In this document: positions 9,236 to 18,512 of the stretch, in pieces
How positions within the stretch are numbered: position 1 is the stretch's first letter
Layout of the letters: the number at the start of each line of letters is the position of its first letter
Assembly (NCBI GenBank): GCA_016787705.1
Contig: JAEUTP010000008.1
Span: forward strand, 434,001-498,000
DNA: 64,000 nucleotides
Reading direction: 5' to 3'
Source of the DNA: Bacteroidia bacterium
GTDB taxonomy: Bacteria; Bacteroidota; Bacteroidia; B-17B0; Aurantibacillaceae
Position numbers and translations under genes: made by a program
Notes under the pieces: generated by a model
What the model was told of the DNA's origin: nothing
The model's database searches: none
Seen by the model: the letters and a program-made list of their open reading frames with translations, nothing else

Positions 9236-11050
9236 GTGTTAGAAGATTTTCCTGAACATATACAATCCAAAATAAGAACGCTTCCAGATCTGCCGGGCGT
9301 GTATCAATATTATGATGAGGATGAACTTTTATTATACGTTGGCAAAGCAAAAAATTTAAAGAAGCGGGTTTCGTCATATTTCGCAAAAGAGCATGACAGC
9401 AGTCGCCTGCGAATGATGGTAAAAAAGATTCACGACATTCGAACTATAAAAGTAAATTCAGAATTGGACGCTTTGTTGCTTGAAAATAATTTAATAAAAA
9501 ATCTTAAACCTAAATACAACATTAATTTAAGGGATGATAAAACTTATCCCTGGATCATTTTAAAAAAAGAGCGTTTTCCAAGATTATTTTACACGCGTAG
9601 GCAGGTAAAAGATGGCAGCGAATATTTTGGCCCTTATGCCTCAGTAAAATTAATGCACACCTTGCTCGATCTTATCCGACAAACTTATCCGCTCCGTACA
9701 TGTAACTACGATCTAAGCAAAGAAAATATTGAAAAGGGAAAATTCCGCCCTTGCTTAGAATTTCATATCGGCAAATGCAAAGCACCTTGTGTAGATAAAC
9801 AAAGTGAAGAAGAATATGATCAGAATATAAAAGAGATACGCCAGATCATTAAAGGTGATATAAATTTTGCGTTACGCGATCTTAAAAGTAACATGCAAAA
9901 AGCAGCAGAAAAATATGATTTTGAAACGGCCGAAGCTCTTAAAAATAAAATCGAAATACTAAGCAATTACCAAAGTAAATCAACCATTGTTCATCCTTCT
10001 ATAACAAATACCGATGTAATAAACATTACTAGCGATGAAAAAAATGCTTATGTACATTATTTTAAAATAATAAACGGCGCTATTATTCACGCACAAACTA
10101 TTGAACTAAAAAAGAAGATAGATGAAAGTGATGAAGAACTTTTACTGTTTGCTATCATCGAATTTAGAAACAGATTCAACAGTACAAGTAAAGAAATTTT
10201 AGTTCCATTTATCCCGGAAATTAAATTACCCGATTGCGAATACATTGTTCCAAAAATTGGCGATAAAAAACAATTGCTCGACCTGTGTTTAAGAAATGCA
10301 ACAGCGTATAAACAGGAAAGAGAAACCCAAATAGCTTTAACCGACCCTGACAGGCATGCAGAAAGGATCATGAACCAGATGATGAAAGACCTGCGTATGA
10401 AAGAACAGCCGCGAAGGATAGAAGGATTTGATAACAGTAACATACAGGGCGAGTATGCGGTTAGTGCCATGCCGGTTTTTATTGATGGCAAACCTGCAAA
10501 AAAAGAATACCGTCATTTTAATGTAAAAACTGTTGTTGGCGCCAATGACTTTGCTACCATGGAAGAAATTATTACCAGGCGCTATTCAAGAGTTATCGAA
10601 GAAAATTTACCAATGCCACAATTGATAGTTATTGATGGCGGTAAAGGTCAGTTGGGTGCAGCATATGAGAGTTTAAAAAAATTAAACCTTATTGGAAAAG
10701 TTGCAATAATTGGTATTGCCAAACGTTTGGAGGAAATTTATTTTCCAGGAGATCCCCTACCGTTGTATTTAGATAAACGAAGTGAAACATTAAAAATAAT
10801 TCAACAGATACGTGACGAAGCGCATCGCTTTGGCATTACACATCATCGTAATAAACGCAGCCGGGAAACTTTTAAGACAGAACTTAACGAAATAAAAGGC
10901 ATTAGCGATAAAACCGCAGAAACCTTATTAATAGAACTGAAAAGCGTAAAAAGTATTAAAGAAGCGAGTTTTGAAGAACTAGAAAAAATTATAGGAAAAT
11001 CAAAAGCGAAACTGGTTTTTGAACATTTTAAAAAAACGAAAAAATTATGA
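9236..11050 (+). CDS. uvrC: Excinuclease ABC subunit C
   Basis: UvrC makes the two incisions flanking a DNA lesion bound by UvrAB in nucleotide excision repair. The 604-aa length is normal. A GIY-YIG nuclease domain is at about 17-95 (LPGVYQYYDE...LYVGKAKNLKKRV), a cysteine cluster typical of UvrC at about 158-180, a UVR motif at about 206-241, the RNase H-like C-terminal nuclease begins at RRIEGFDNSNIQGEY, and a helix-hairpin-helix tail ends the protein. The start is GTG at 9236, four nt after a -7-like TAACTTTA, so the mRNA may be leaderless. The next gene overlaps the stop by 4 nt (ATGA). Confidence 0.95.
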   Translation: MLEDFPEHIQSKIRTLPDLPGVYQYYDEDELLLYVGKAKNLKKRVSSYFAKEHDSSRLRMMVKKIHDIRTIKVNSELDALLLENNLIKNLKPKYNINLRDDKTYPWIILKKERFPRLFYTRRQVKDGSEYFGPYASVKLMHTLLDLIRQTYPLRTCNYDLSKENIEKGKFRPCLEFHIGKCKAPCVDKQSEEEYDQNIKEIRQIIKGDINFALRDLKSNMQKAAEKYDFETAEALKNKIEILSNYQSKSTIVHPSITNTDVINITSDEKNAYVHYFKIINGAIIHAQTIELKKKIDESDEELLLFAIIEFRNRFNSTSKEILVPFIPEIKLPDCEYIVPKIGDKKQLLDLCLRNATAYKQERETQIALTDPDRHAERIMNQMMKDLRMKEQPRRIEGFDNSNIQGEYAVSAMPVFIDGKPAKKEYRHFNVKTVVGANDFATMEEIITRRYSRVIEENLPMPQLIVIDGGKGQLGAAYESLKKLNLIGKVAIIGIAKRLEEIYFPGDPLPLYLDKRSETLKIIQQIRDEAHRFGITHHRNKRSRETFKTELNEIKGISDKTAETLLIELKSVKSIKEASFEELEKIIGKSKAKLVFEHFKKTKKL

Positions 11051-12138
11051 GATACTTTTTTTTAGTAGTATTTATATCCTTTATAAGTTTTGTTTTTTCT
11101 CAAAACAATATCCGCATTTTTTCAGCAAAGGGTGAGCTTTTTACATTAACAGTTTTTGATACTACTCAAAACAAAATACCACAAACCAACGTATTAATAA
11201 ACCATGTTTATGAAGACTCTTTACATATTAAAATAGAATTAGAAAATAAAACAAAAACAGAAACAACACTTTTGCTTTTTGAAAAAGGAAAAACAACAAA
11301 AAACAAAGAGTTTAATTATAAAATAAATGTTGAACAAAATAAAATAAAGATAAATTATGCCGGTTACTATGATATTGTGAGGCTGCCTGATCCTTTAATA
11401 CCCGAAAAACCGATTGTAGATACAACTACTAAATACAGAAACACACAACTTGGTCATTTTTGCGAATTAAAAGATTCTAAGCCGATTTACTTCAATAATA
11501 TCCCCAAAAATGAAATATGTGTAACACCAATGCCACAAGAATACCTAAACTATACAAATCTTTTAATGCTAAAGGCACAGGTTACTGAAGACAAATTTAT
11601 TATTGCTGATAACGTTTGCCGGAATAATTGTTTAGATGTTGAGCAAATGAATTTTATTTTAAAGTATCTTGATTATGAGCTGGACAAATTAAAACTAATA
11701 AAAATTGCCTATTTCAACATAACAGATAAGGCTAAAAATAAAGAACTTGAAAAGTCTTTTAGATTTGAATCGTCCATTATAGAATTGAATTCGTTTTTTA
11801 AAACAGCCGATAGTCAAAAAATAAAAACCACTACTAATTGTAAAGTGGCATCTGCAACAGAAGAAATAAAAACCTTTGAAACTAATTTAAGTGTTTATAC
11901 AAATGATTCGCAACGTTTTAATACTTTTAAAAAAGACTATGAAACCTATTGCTATTCTACCGACCATGTTATTCAAATACTAAGTAAATTTATTCATGAC
12001 CGTGAAAAACTGGATGCCGCAAAAATGCTTTATTACAAATGTATTGAAAAAGAAAATTTCTTATTGATATCGGAAGTTTTTTCTTACAATGAAACAATTA
12101 GCGAGTTAAAAGATTTTATTGCAAAACAAAAAGGTTGA
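11047..12138 (+). CDS. Secreted DUF4476-domain protein
   Basis: A 363-aa protein with a signal peptide (1-18). Two copies of a DUF4476-like helical module are visible: one around 185-255 (CLDVEQMNFILKYLDYELDKLKLIKIAY) and a second around 285-360 (CYSTDHVIQILSKFIHDREKL). The N-terminal ~100 residues look like a beta domain. DUF4476 has no assigned function and is common in secreted Bacteroidota proteins. It overlaps uvrC by 4 nt although the two have no obvious functional link. Confidence 0.7.
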   Translation: MRYFFLVVFISFISFVFSQNNIRIFSAKGELFTLTVFDTTQNKIPQTNVLINHVYEDSLHIKIELENKTKTETTLLLFEKGKTTKNKEFNYKINVEQNKIKINYAGYYDIVRLPDPLIPEKPIVDTTTKYRNTQLGHFCELKDSKPIYFNNIPKNEICVTPMPQEYLNYTNLLMLKAQVTEDKFIIADNVCRNNCLDVEQMNFILKYLDYELDKLKLIKIAYFNITDKAKNKELEKSFRFESSIIELNSFFKTADSQKIKTTTNCKVASATEEIKTFETNLSVYTNDSQRFNTFKKDYETYCYSTDHVIQILSKFIHDREKLDAAKMLYYKCIEKENFLLISEVFSYNETISELKDFIAKQKG

Positions 12139-12190
12139 TAATAAACCATTTAATTGACCAATAAACAAGTGTTTTTAGCACTTAAATAAG

Positions 12191-12221
12191 TTGGCAATAT
12201 GCCCTGCTTTTTTTATATTTA
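12191..12221 (+). promoter_or_regulatory. Promoter at head of glycan cluster
   Basis: TTG at 12191-12193 and TATATTTA at 12214-12221 are spaced 20 bp, matching the Bacteroidota -33/-7 layout with one mismatch in the -7 box. It would start transcription at about 12227, the start codon itself. Confidence 0.5.
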
Positions 12222-12226
12222 CGCTA

Positions 12227-13462
12227 TTGAAGCCAATTATTGAAATAAAAGAGATAAGTAAAAAATTTCAGATCCAAAGTAACACAAAGCCTTACCTGAG
12301 CTTGAGAGAGAATTTATTCTCATTTTTAAAACCCGGCTCAAAAAAAGAAGAATTTTGGGCTTTAAATAATGTTTCATTTGATGTAATGCCCGGCGACTCT
12401 GTAGGTATTATTGGCAAGAATGGTGCCGGTAAATCAACTTTATTAAAAATACTTTCAAAAATTACACCCCCTACTTCAGGTAAGATCGTTTCCCGGGGCC
12501 GTATTGCAAGTTTGCTTGAGGTTGGTACCGGTTTTCATCCGGAACTAAGTGGCAGGGAAAATGTTTTTATGAATGGTTCAATTTTGGGAATGCGCCGTGC
12601 TGAAATTGTAAAAAATTTTGATGCTATTGTTGATTTTTCAGGAATTGATAAATTTATTGATACACCATTAAAACACTACAGCAGCGGTATGCAACTGCGC
12701 CTGGCCTTTGCCGTAGCAGCCTTTTTAGAGAATGAGATTTTGATCATTGACGAAGTATTAGCGGTTGGTGATGCAGAATTTCAAAAAAAATGTATGGGCA
12801 AAATGGAAGATGTTAGCAAAAGCGGAAGGACCATTTTATTTGTAAGTCATAACATGGGTGCATTGCAAAGCTTGTGTAAACATGCTGTTTTGCTCGATAA
12901 AGGCCATTCATCTGAAGTATTACCTGCTCAACAGGCTGTAGGTATGTATCTGAATAAAACTTCAGGAGGAACAACTGAAAAAACAACCAACGACAGATCA
13001 CGTAAAGCAAATATACAGAACACTGTTATTCGCAATACAAATAACGAAATTGTACAACGCGTAAACACCTATGAAGATTTTTTTGTAGACATTACGTGGT
13101 TCAATTACGCCTGCGAAAAAGTGAATGTTGCCATCGAATTTCATAATTATTCAGGAAAAGCAATTATGTTTGCGGCAGATACACCTATTGATTGGTATGG
13201 CGATAAAAAAGAAAAGAATAAACAGTATAAAAGCACGGTAAAAATTCCAAAAAATTATTTTAAAGGCGATGAGTATTTTATTCGCCCGTGCTTAATAACC
13301 TCATCACCTATCGAATTAATTGATATTGACAAGGATGGTGTTCACATTTCAATTGTTGATCCTTTAAACGAACATTGCATTGCACGCGGCGATTTTAAAG
13401 AATTGTTTGAACCTTTTACACATTTATCGGCACTTGAGTGGAGTAATGAAATAACAGTATGA
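12227..13462 (+). CDS. Wzt-like polysaccharide ABC transporter ATPase
   Basis: The nucleotide-binding subunit of a polysaccharide or teichoic-acid type exporter. Walker A GIIGKNGAGKST lies at about 61-72, the signature YSSGMQLRLAFA and Walker B ILIIDEVLAVGD follow, and a C-terminal ~160-residue beta-rich extension resembles the Wzt carbohydrate-binding domain. I chose the TTG at 12227 (411 aa), giving the family-typical start KPIIEIKEISKKF. The open frame reaches back to a TTG at 12191, but that triplet fits better as a -33 promoter box. No Wzm-type permease lies anywhere in the window, so the membrane partner must be elsewhere. The next gene overlaps by 4 nt. Confidence 0.85.
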   Translation: MKPIIEIKEISKKFQIQSNTKPYLSLRENLFSFLKPGSKKEEFWALNNVSFDVMPGDSVGIIGKNGAGKSTLLKILSKITPPTSGKIVSRGRIASLLEVGTGFHPELSGRENVFMNGSILGMRRAEIVKNFDAIVDFSGIDKFIDTPLKHYSSGMQLRLAFAVAAFLENEILIIDEVLAVGDAEFQKKCMGKMEDVSKSGRTILFVSHNMGALQSLCKHAVLLDKGHSSEVLPAQQAVGMYLNKTSGGTTEKTTNDRSRKANIQNTVIRNTNNEIVQRVNTYEDFFVDITWFNYACEKVNVAIEFHNYSGKAIMFAADTPIDWYGDKKEKNKQYKSTVKIPKNYFKGDEYFIRPCLITSSPIELIDIDKDGVHISIVDPLNEHCIARGDFKELFEPFTHLSALEWSNEITV

Positions 13463-14283
13463 AAAAGCTATTATTCTTTATACTAGGAAAGTGTTTTGGA
13501 AAAAAAAGATATCACCGATTTTTTTTGATCCTTAAAAATATTAGTATACAAGGCTTAAATTATCGCAATACTGATATTCAACAGAACGGTGAATTATTTT
13601 TAATTAAAAACATTGCCAAATATCAAAGTGGTTTAAAAGAGCCAGTGTTGTTTGATGTAGGTGCAAATGTTGGCAATTATTCTAAAACTTTAAAAGAAAT
13701 ATTTCCTGCCACCTCGCAGATCTTTGCATTCGAGCCTTTTTCGGTTCCGTTTAAAGAATTAACTGCACTCAGCAATACTGCCTCAAATATAAAAGCATTT
13801 CAAATAGGATTAAGTGACAAAGAAGAAGAACTTATTGTTTATTCAAGTGATGAATTTAGCGAAATAGGCGGCGTTTATAATAGAGATCTTATCTTTCATG
13901 ACATTCCGCACAGTAAACAGGAAAAGGGCAAATTTAAAACCATTGAAACCTTTTGCGCTGAAAACAAAATAGATCATATTAATTTTATGAAAATAGATGT
14001 GGAGGGTCATGAATTATCTGTTTTAAAAGGCGCCGCTTCTTTTTTAGAAAACAATAAAATAGATTTTATACAGTTTGAATTTGGCGCCGGTAATATTTTT
14101 TCAAGAACTTATTTCACTGATTTTTATTCTAAATTAAACAAAAATTATACTTTGTACAGACTATTAAAGGACGGTTTAATCGAGATAACTTCTTATAATG
14201 CAGAACTGGAAATGCAGATCCTTACGTATTACGTTGCAATAAGTAAAAAGCATGCATCAAAATTTATAACTAATGTTAGTTAA
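13459..14283 (+). CDS. FkbM-family methyltransferase
   Basis: A 274-aa SAM-dependent methyltransferase, probably O-methylating a sugar in the glycan made by this cluster. Motif I is LFDVGANVGNYSKTL, followed by IFAFEPF. The FkbM hallmark NFMKIDVEGHELSVLKGA is near residue 177. Both ends overlap neighbours (4 nt upstream, 11 nt downstream), supporting one operon from 12.2 to 18.4 kb. Confidence 0.82.
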   Translation: MKKLLFFILGKCFGKKRYHRFFLILKNISIQGLNYRNTDIQQNGELFLIKNIAKYQSGLKEPVLFDVGANVGNYSKTLKEIFPATSQIFAFEPFSVPFKELTALSNTASNIKAFQIGLSDKEEELIVYSSDEFSEIGGVYNRDLIFHDIPHSKQEKGKFKTIETFCAENKIDHINFMKIDVEGHELSVLKGAASFLENNKIDFIQFEFGAGNIFSRTYFTDFYSKLNKNYTLYRLLKDGLIEITSYNAELEMQILTYYVAISKKHASKFITNVS

Positions 14284-15310
14284 AAATAAAAAAGTTATAT
14301 ACCCTGAAATTACTATTCAAAGAAAAGTGCCTGTTACTTTTGTTGCCGGCGAAAATGCTGCATTCCTTAAAAAAGTACATCTTAGCTTAAGAAATGTATC
14401 ACTTTTTAATTACACAAATGTAAATGTTACACCTGAAGGAATTGTTTTTACCAACTTTAAAATTGATGAAGACCTTTTGATCTACCCCAAACATAAAAAA
14501 ATATACAACAAGCTTTACTTACTATCTTCACTGATAAAAAGAAAAAAAATAACACTTCCCGCCAACGAAAATTATTTGTTATGTTTTGATTATTGGTCAA
14601 ACGGTATTTTTCATTGGATGTGTGATGTTTTGCCAAGAATAGAAGCAATAAAAGATATTACAAAGAACCTGGTGTTACTGTTACCGAAAGATTTTAAATT
14701 TGAATATATACATGAAACATTAAAGGCGTTTACATTTAAAGATATTTATTATGTTTCTGATTCAACTTATCTTAATTGCAAAAATTTAATTTCGCCGCAA
14801 CAAATTACAACATCGGGTCAAATAAGGCCTGATAATATCCTGAATTTAAGACAAACACTTCTTGATTATTTTATACCAAAATTTACAGGCAAATTTAGTT
14901 CTTGTAATATTTACATAAGTCGCAACAAAGCTAAATATAGAAAAGTAATTAATGAAGCAGAATTGCATCCGGTTTTAAATAAATTTGGTTTTAAAATTAT
15001 TTATTTTGAAGATCATAGTGTATGTGAACAAATAGAGATATGTTACAATGCAAATACAATTGTATCTATACACGGTGCCAACTTAACCAATATCATATTT
15101 ATGCAACCGGGCAAAAATGTTTTGGAGTTTAGAAAAAAAGATGACCTTGACAATAATTATTTTTATGAATTAGCCGATTCGGTAAACTGTAATTATTATT
15201 TTATTAATTGTAATTATGAAGACAAAACTCCAGGCAACAATACATTTAGTCTTTATGTTGATGCAAATACACTTGAAACAACACTTTCACATTTAAGCTC
15301 ATTTGTATGA
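14273..15310 (+). CDS. GT61-family (DUF563) glycosyltransferase
   Basis: A 345-aa protein of the GT61 type. Visible features are FHWMCDVLPRIEAI near residue 116, IYISRNKAKYRKVINE near 217 and the conserved C-terminal stretch SIHGANLTNIIFMQPG near 272. It presumably adds a sugar to the nascent glycan in the cytoplasm; donor and acceptor are unknown. It overlaps its neighbours by 11 and 4 nt. Confidence 0.78.
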   Translation: MLVKNKKVIYPEITIQRKVPVTFVAGENAAFLKKVHLSLRNVSLFNYTNVNVTPEGIVFTNFKIDEDLLIYPKHKKIYNKLYLLSSLIKRKKITLPANENYLLCFDYWSNGIFHWMCDVLPRIEAIKDITKNLVLLLPKDFKFEYIHETLKAFTFKDIYYVSDSTYLNCKNLISPQQITTSGQIRPDNILNLRQTLLDYFIPKFTGKFSSCNIYISRNKAKYRKVINEAELHPVLNKFGFKIIYFEDHSVCEQIEICYNANTIVSIHGANLTNIIFMQPGKNVLEFRKKDDLDNNYFYELADSVNCNYYFINCNYEDKTPGNNTFSLYVDANTLETTLSHLSSFV

Positions 15311-16377
15311 AATATTGTTTGTTTGTAAGAGAGGACCTTGCCTTATTAAAAGAAGATTTTTTTAACAGTACCGAGCTTAACGGCATGAAATCAGACACCT
15401 ACATGTATCGGGATCTTAAAAAATATTTAAAAGAAAAAGGTATTGATCTGAACACCCAATTAATAAACAAACCTGAAGACTGTGAGGTTGTTATCTGTTT
15501 AAATGAGACAGGCTTTTTTGTAAATTATAAAAGATCTCAAACAAATAAATTGCTGACACTTATTTTAACTGAACCTCCGGTTTATAATTTTACAGATTGG
15601 GCTATTGAACGTCATACTTATTTTGATAAGGTATTTACTTACGACTCGGATGTTGTGAAAAGAGATCCATTAAAATATGTACATGTTAATTTTCCGATCG
15701 ATCTTAATTATTCTATAATAAATGAACCTATAAGTGAAGCTGATTTTAATAATAAGAAGTTAAGCTCTCTTGTTGCAGGAGCTATAACCATAACCCATTC
15801 AGCAGACTCGCTTAGGTCACTTTTATTTGAACGCTATAAGATAATTAAATGGTATAATAAAAATCATCCGGATGATCTTGATTTTTATTCGCGCTTAAGC
15901 CCCTTAAATAAATTCGAACACTTTAAAGGCGCTTCATTTATAAACAAAATAAGCGTAAAGCTAACGCGAAGTATAGCTAAAATTTTATTTGGAAAAAATA
16001 TTGCCAAAGTTTATAAAGGGGCAATTGCCAGTCTGGATAAAAATAAAACGCTGGCATCCTACAAATTTAATTTTTGTCTTGAAAACTCACATGGCATAAA
16101 AGGTCTTATATCTGAAAAAATATTTGATTGCTTTATTGGTCGAACAATTCCGGTATATTATGGCGCCCCTGACATTGAGCATTACATTCCAAAAAAGTGT
16201 TTTATACTTTATACCGATTTTAGCTCCTTAAAAGATCTTCATTCTCATTTATTAAAAATGGATTATAAAACTTACATTCAATACCTGGAAAGCGCTTCAG
16301 AGTTTTTAAAAACCTCTGAAAAAATCTTTTCTACCAAAACTTTTATTGATAAAATATATAACGTAATAAAATTATGA
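15307..16377 (+). CDS. GT10-like (fucosyltransferase-type) glycosyltransferase
   Basis: A 356-aa protein. The C-terminal third carries the GT10 signature: YKFNFCLENSHGIKGLISEK followed by FDCFIGRTIPVYYGAPDIEHYIP. Known GT10 enzymes transfer fucose from GDP-fucose; the sugar used here is not determined, and no GDP-mannose dehydratase gene is visible in the window. It lies in the overlapping gene run (ATGA with both neighbours). Confidence 0.75.
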   Translation: MKYCLFVREDLALLKEDFFNSTELNGMKSDTYMYRDLKKYLKEKGIDLNTQLINKPEDCEVVICLNETGFFVNYKRSQTNKLLTLILTEPPVYNFTDWAIERHTYFDKVFTYDSDVVKRDPLKYVHVNFPIDLNYSIINEPISEADFNNKKLSSLVAGAITITHSADSLRSLLFERYKIIKWYNKNHPDDLDFYSRLSPLNKFEHFKGASFINKISVKLTRSIAKILFGKNIAKVYKGAIASLDKNKTLASYKFNFCLENSHGIKGLISEKIFDCFIGRTIPVYYGAPDIEHYIPKKCFILYTDFSSLKDLHSHLLKMDYKTYIQYLESASEFLKTSEKIFSTKTFIDKIYNVIKL

Positions 16378-17477
16378 GCATTGAATTTTTTAATACTTAT
16401 GTTTCTCCCGACGCGAACAAAATTGTTAATAGTGTTTTAGATACTACTTTTTTAAGTGAAGGAAAAATAACCGAGCAATTTGAAAAGGAATTATGCAATA
16501 CTTTTAGTTTTAACAATATTGTTACTTTAAACAGTGGCACCGCTGCATTACATCTGGCGCTTGATCTTTTAGAGGTTAAAGAAGGAGATGAAGTGATAAT
16601 TCCAGCTCAAACTTTTATTGCAACTGGTTTAGCTGTGTTGTATTGTAAAGCTAAGCCCGTTTTTGCCGACATTAATTATGAGGATGGAAATTTGAATATT
16701 GAATCGGTAAGATCAAAAATAAGTTCTAAAACAAAAGCCATTATTTGTGTGCATTGGGGCGGGTATCCCTGCGATATGAATGGTTTAAAAGAGGTAGTAA
16801 AAAACACCAATATTAAAATAATAGAAGATGCGGCACACGCTTTAGGTTCGGTTTATAAACGTGAGATAATAGGTAATATATCTGACATTACCTGTTTTTC
16901 TTTCCAGGCCATTAAGCATTTAACAACCGGCGATGGCGGAGCAATAACGGTTAACGATCCACAGCTTTTTGAAAAAGCGATCCGTAAAAAATGGTTTGGT
17001 ATTGACAGAAAAAATGCAGTCCTTTCAGAGCTTGGTGAAAGGCAGTATAATCTTAAAGAAATTGGCTACAAATATCATTTAAATAATTACGCTTCTGCTT
17101 TAGGCATAGCTAATTTAGAAGGCTATAACGATCGTCTTCAAAAACGTTGCGAAATTGCCTCGTTCTATAAAAATGAATTAAAAAATATAAGTGCTTTACA
17201 ATTATTTAAAGAAGAAAATGATCGTAAAAGCGCCTATTGGCTTTTTGGATTTCATACCAAAGAACGTTTGGCCCTAATTCGCAGACTAAAAGAAAAAAAT
17301 GTACCCGCTTCGGTGGTTCACCAACGCATAGATAAATATTCTATTTTTGGAGGAGCGGATCTTTCTTTAACAAATCAAACAAAATTTGACAACACACAAT
17401 TGCACATTCCAATACACGATGCAATAGATATGAAAAAGGCGGAGTACATTGTGGAAGCAATAAAAAGTTCGGTATAG
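16374..17477 (+). CDS. DegT/DnrJ/EryC1-type sugar aminotransferase
   Basis: A 367-aa PLP enzyme that would convert a keto-sugar nucleotide to an amino sugar. The PLP-binding lysine is predicted in CFSFQAIKHLTTGDGGA (Lys181), with the cofactor-contacting Asp in EDAAHALGS (Asp152). Length and order match the family. A second, distinct family member lies at 62064. Start overlaps the GT10 gene by 4 nt. Confidence 0.88.
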   Translation: MSIEFFNTYVSPDANKIVNSVLDTTFLSEGKITEQFEKELCNTFSFNNIVTLNSGTAALHLALDLLEVKEGDEVIIPAQTFIATGLAVLYCKAKPVFADINYEDGNLNIESVRSKISSKTKAIICVHWGGYPCDMNGLKEVVKNTNIKIIEDAAHALGSVYKREIIGNISDITCFSFQAIKHLTTGDGGAITVNDPQLFEKAIRKKWFGIDRKNAVLSELGERQYNLKEIGYKYHLNNYASALGIANLEGYNDRLQKRCEIASFYKNELKNISALQLFKEENDRKSAYWLFGFHTKERLALIRRLKEKNVPASVVHQRIDKYSIFGGADLSLTNQTKFDNTQLHIPIHDAIDMKKAEYIVEAIKSSV

Positions 17478-17479
17478 TA

Positions 17480-18394
17480 ATGAGCAAAAAACAGTTACGA
17501 TATTATTTTAACATCATTGAAAGCTGTAACATGTGTGGCTCAAGCTCGCGTGAAGCAAAAATATTGGGCAAACGACTTAACCATTCGCAGGGCAAAGATC
17601 CAAAAAATAAAACGGGTATTACTACAACCATTGTAAAATGCAATAAATGTGGTCTTATCTATTCAAATCCTCAACCTGTGCCATTTGATCTACAGGACCA
17701 TTATGGCGTACCGCCTGAAGATTATTGGAAACCGGAGTATTTTACAATTGATGAAAATTATTTTAAGAACGAAATAGAGCGCCTGAAAAAATTACTAGAT
17801 CTTAAACCGGGCATGAGATCTTTAGACATTGGGGCAGGACTAGGCAAAGCGATGATAGCGCTTGAAAAAGAAGGATTTGATGTATATGGCTTTGAACCTT
17901 CGCAACAGTTTTACGAAAGGGCCATTTCTACAATGAACATCGATCCAAAAAAATTACAATTAGGAATGATAGAAAATGTGAGTTATCCTGACGCCTACTT
18001 TGATTTTATTTCGTTTGGTGCTGTACTCGAACATCTTTACGATCCCTCGGCTTCTATTCAAAAAGCATTAAAGTGGTTGAAGCCAAACGGCATCATTCAC
18101 ATCGAAATCCCCTCATCGGATTGGTTGATTAATAAGCTCGTAAACGCCTTTTACAAATTAAAACGCAGCGATTATGTGGCAAATATTTCGCCCATGCATG
18201 ATCCTTATCATTTATATGAGTTTGGTCTTAATTCGTTTAAAGAGCATGCTAAAAAAAACGATTATGAAATAGCGCTTTATGAATATTATGTTTGCCAGAC
18301 CTATATGCCAAAAATTGCCGACTTTTTTCTAAAACCTTATATGAAACGAACCAATACAGGTATGCAGCTATGTGTGTGGCTTAGAAAGAAATAA
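17480..18394 (+). CDS. SAM methyltransferase with N-terminal zinc ribbon
   Basis: A 304-aa class I methyltransferase. Two CxxC pairs (Cys16/Cys19 and Cys54/Cys57) form a probable zinc ribbon ahead of motif I, SLDIGAGLGKAMIAL. The stretch FDFISFGAVLEHLYDP is the usual post-II motif. It probably methylates a sugar nucleotide or glycan. It is the last gene of the first tightly packed run; 118 bp with inverted repeats follow. Confidence 0.78.
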   Translation: MSKKQLRYYFNIIESCNMCGSSSREAKILGKRLNHSQGKDPKNKTGITTTIVKCNKCGLIYSNPQPVPFDLQDHYGVPPEDYWKPEYFTIDENYFKNEIERLKKLLDLKPGMRSLDIGAGLGKAMIALEKEGFDVYGFEPSQQFYERAISTMNIDPKKLQLGMIENVSYPDAYFDFISFGAVLEHLYDPSASIQKALKWLKPNGIIHIEIPSSDWLINKLVNAFYKLKRSDYVANISPMHDPYHLYEFGLNSFKEHAKKNDYEIALYEYYVCQTYMPKIADFFLKPYMKRTNTGMQLCVWLRKK

Positions 18395-18415
18395 TCCCAA
18401 TACCTTAATCTTAAT

Positions 18416-18457
18416 GATATATTGAGGTCAAAAAAGTTAAAAAAATCTCAATATATC
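18416..18457. repeat. Perfect 11-bp inverted repeat, 20-nt loop
   Basis: GATATATTGAG (18416-18426) and CTCAATATATC (18447-18457) are exact reverse complements. It lies 21 bp after the methyltransferase stop. There is no strong T-run directly after it, so it is a weak terminator candidate and may be an operator. Confidence 0.7.
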
Positions 18458-18466
18458 TTTCTTTGG

Positions 18467-18494
18467 TACGAACAAATTGTTTAAATTGTTCGTA
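18467..18494. repeat. Perfect 9-bp inverted repeat, 10-nt loop
   Basis: TACGAACAA (18467-18475) and TTGTTCGTA (18486-18494) are exact reverse complements, ending 18 nt before the chosen start of the epimerase. The position suits a 5'-UTR hairpin or regulator site for the second half of the glycan cluster. Confidence 0.7.
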
Positions 18495-18512
18495 TCAAAT
18501 ACCCTTCCTGAA

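Noticed and set aside
12191..12226. Upstream TTG as start of the Wzt-like gene
   Set aside because: That TTG fits as the -33 box with a -7 box 20 bp downstream; the extra residues are not family-like.
18416..18494. Invertible (phase-variable) promoter in the glycan cluster
   Set aside because: The arms of each repeat are only 10-20 bp apart and the two repeats differ, so no promoter-sized segment could be inverted; no recombinase gene is nearby.
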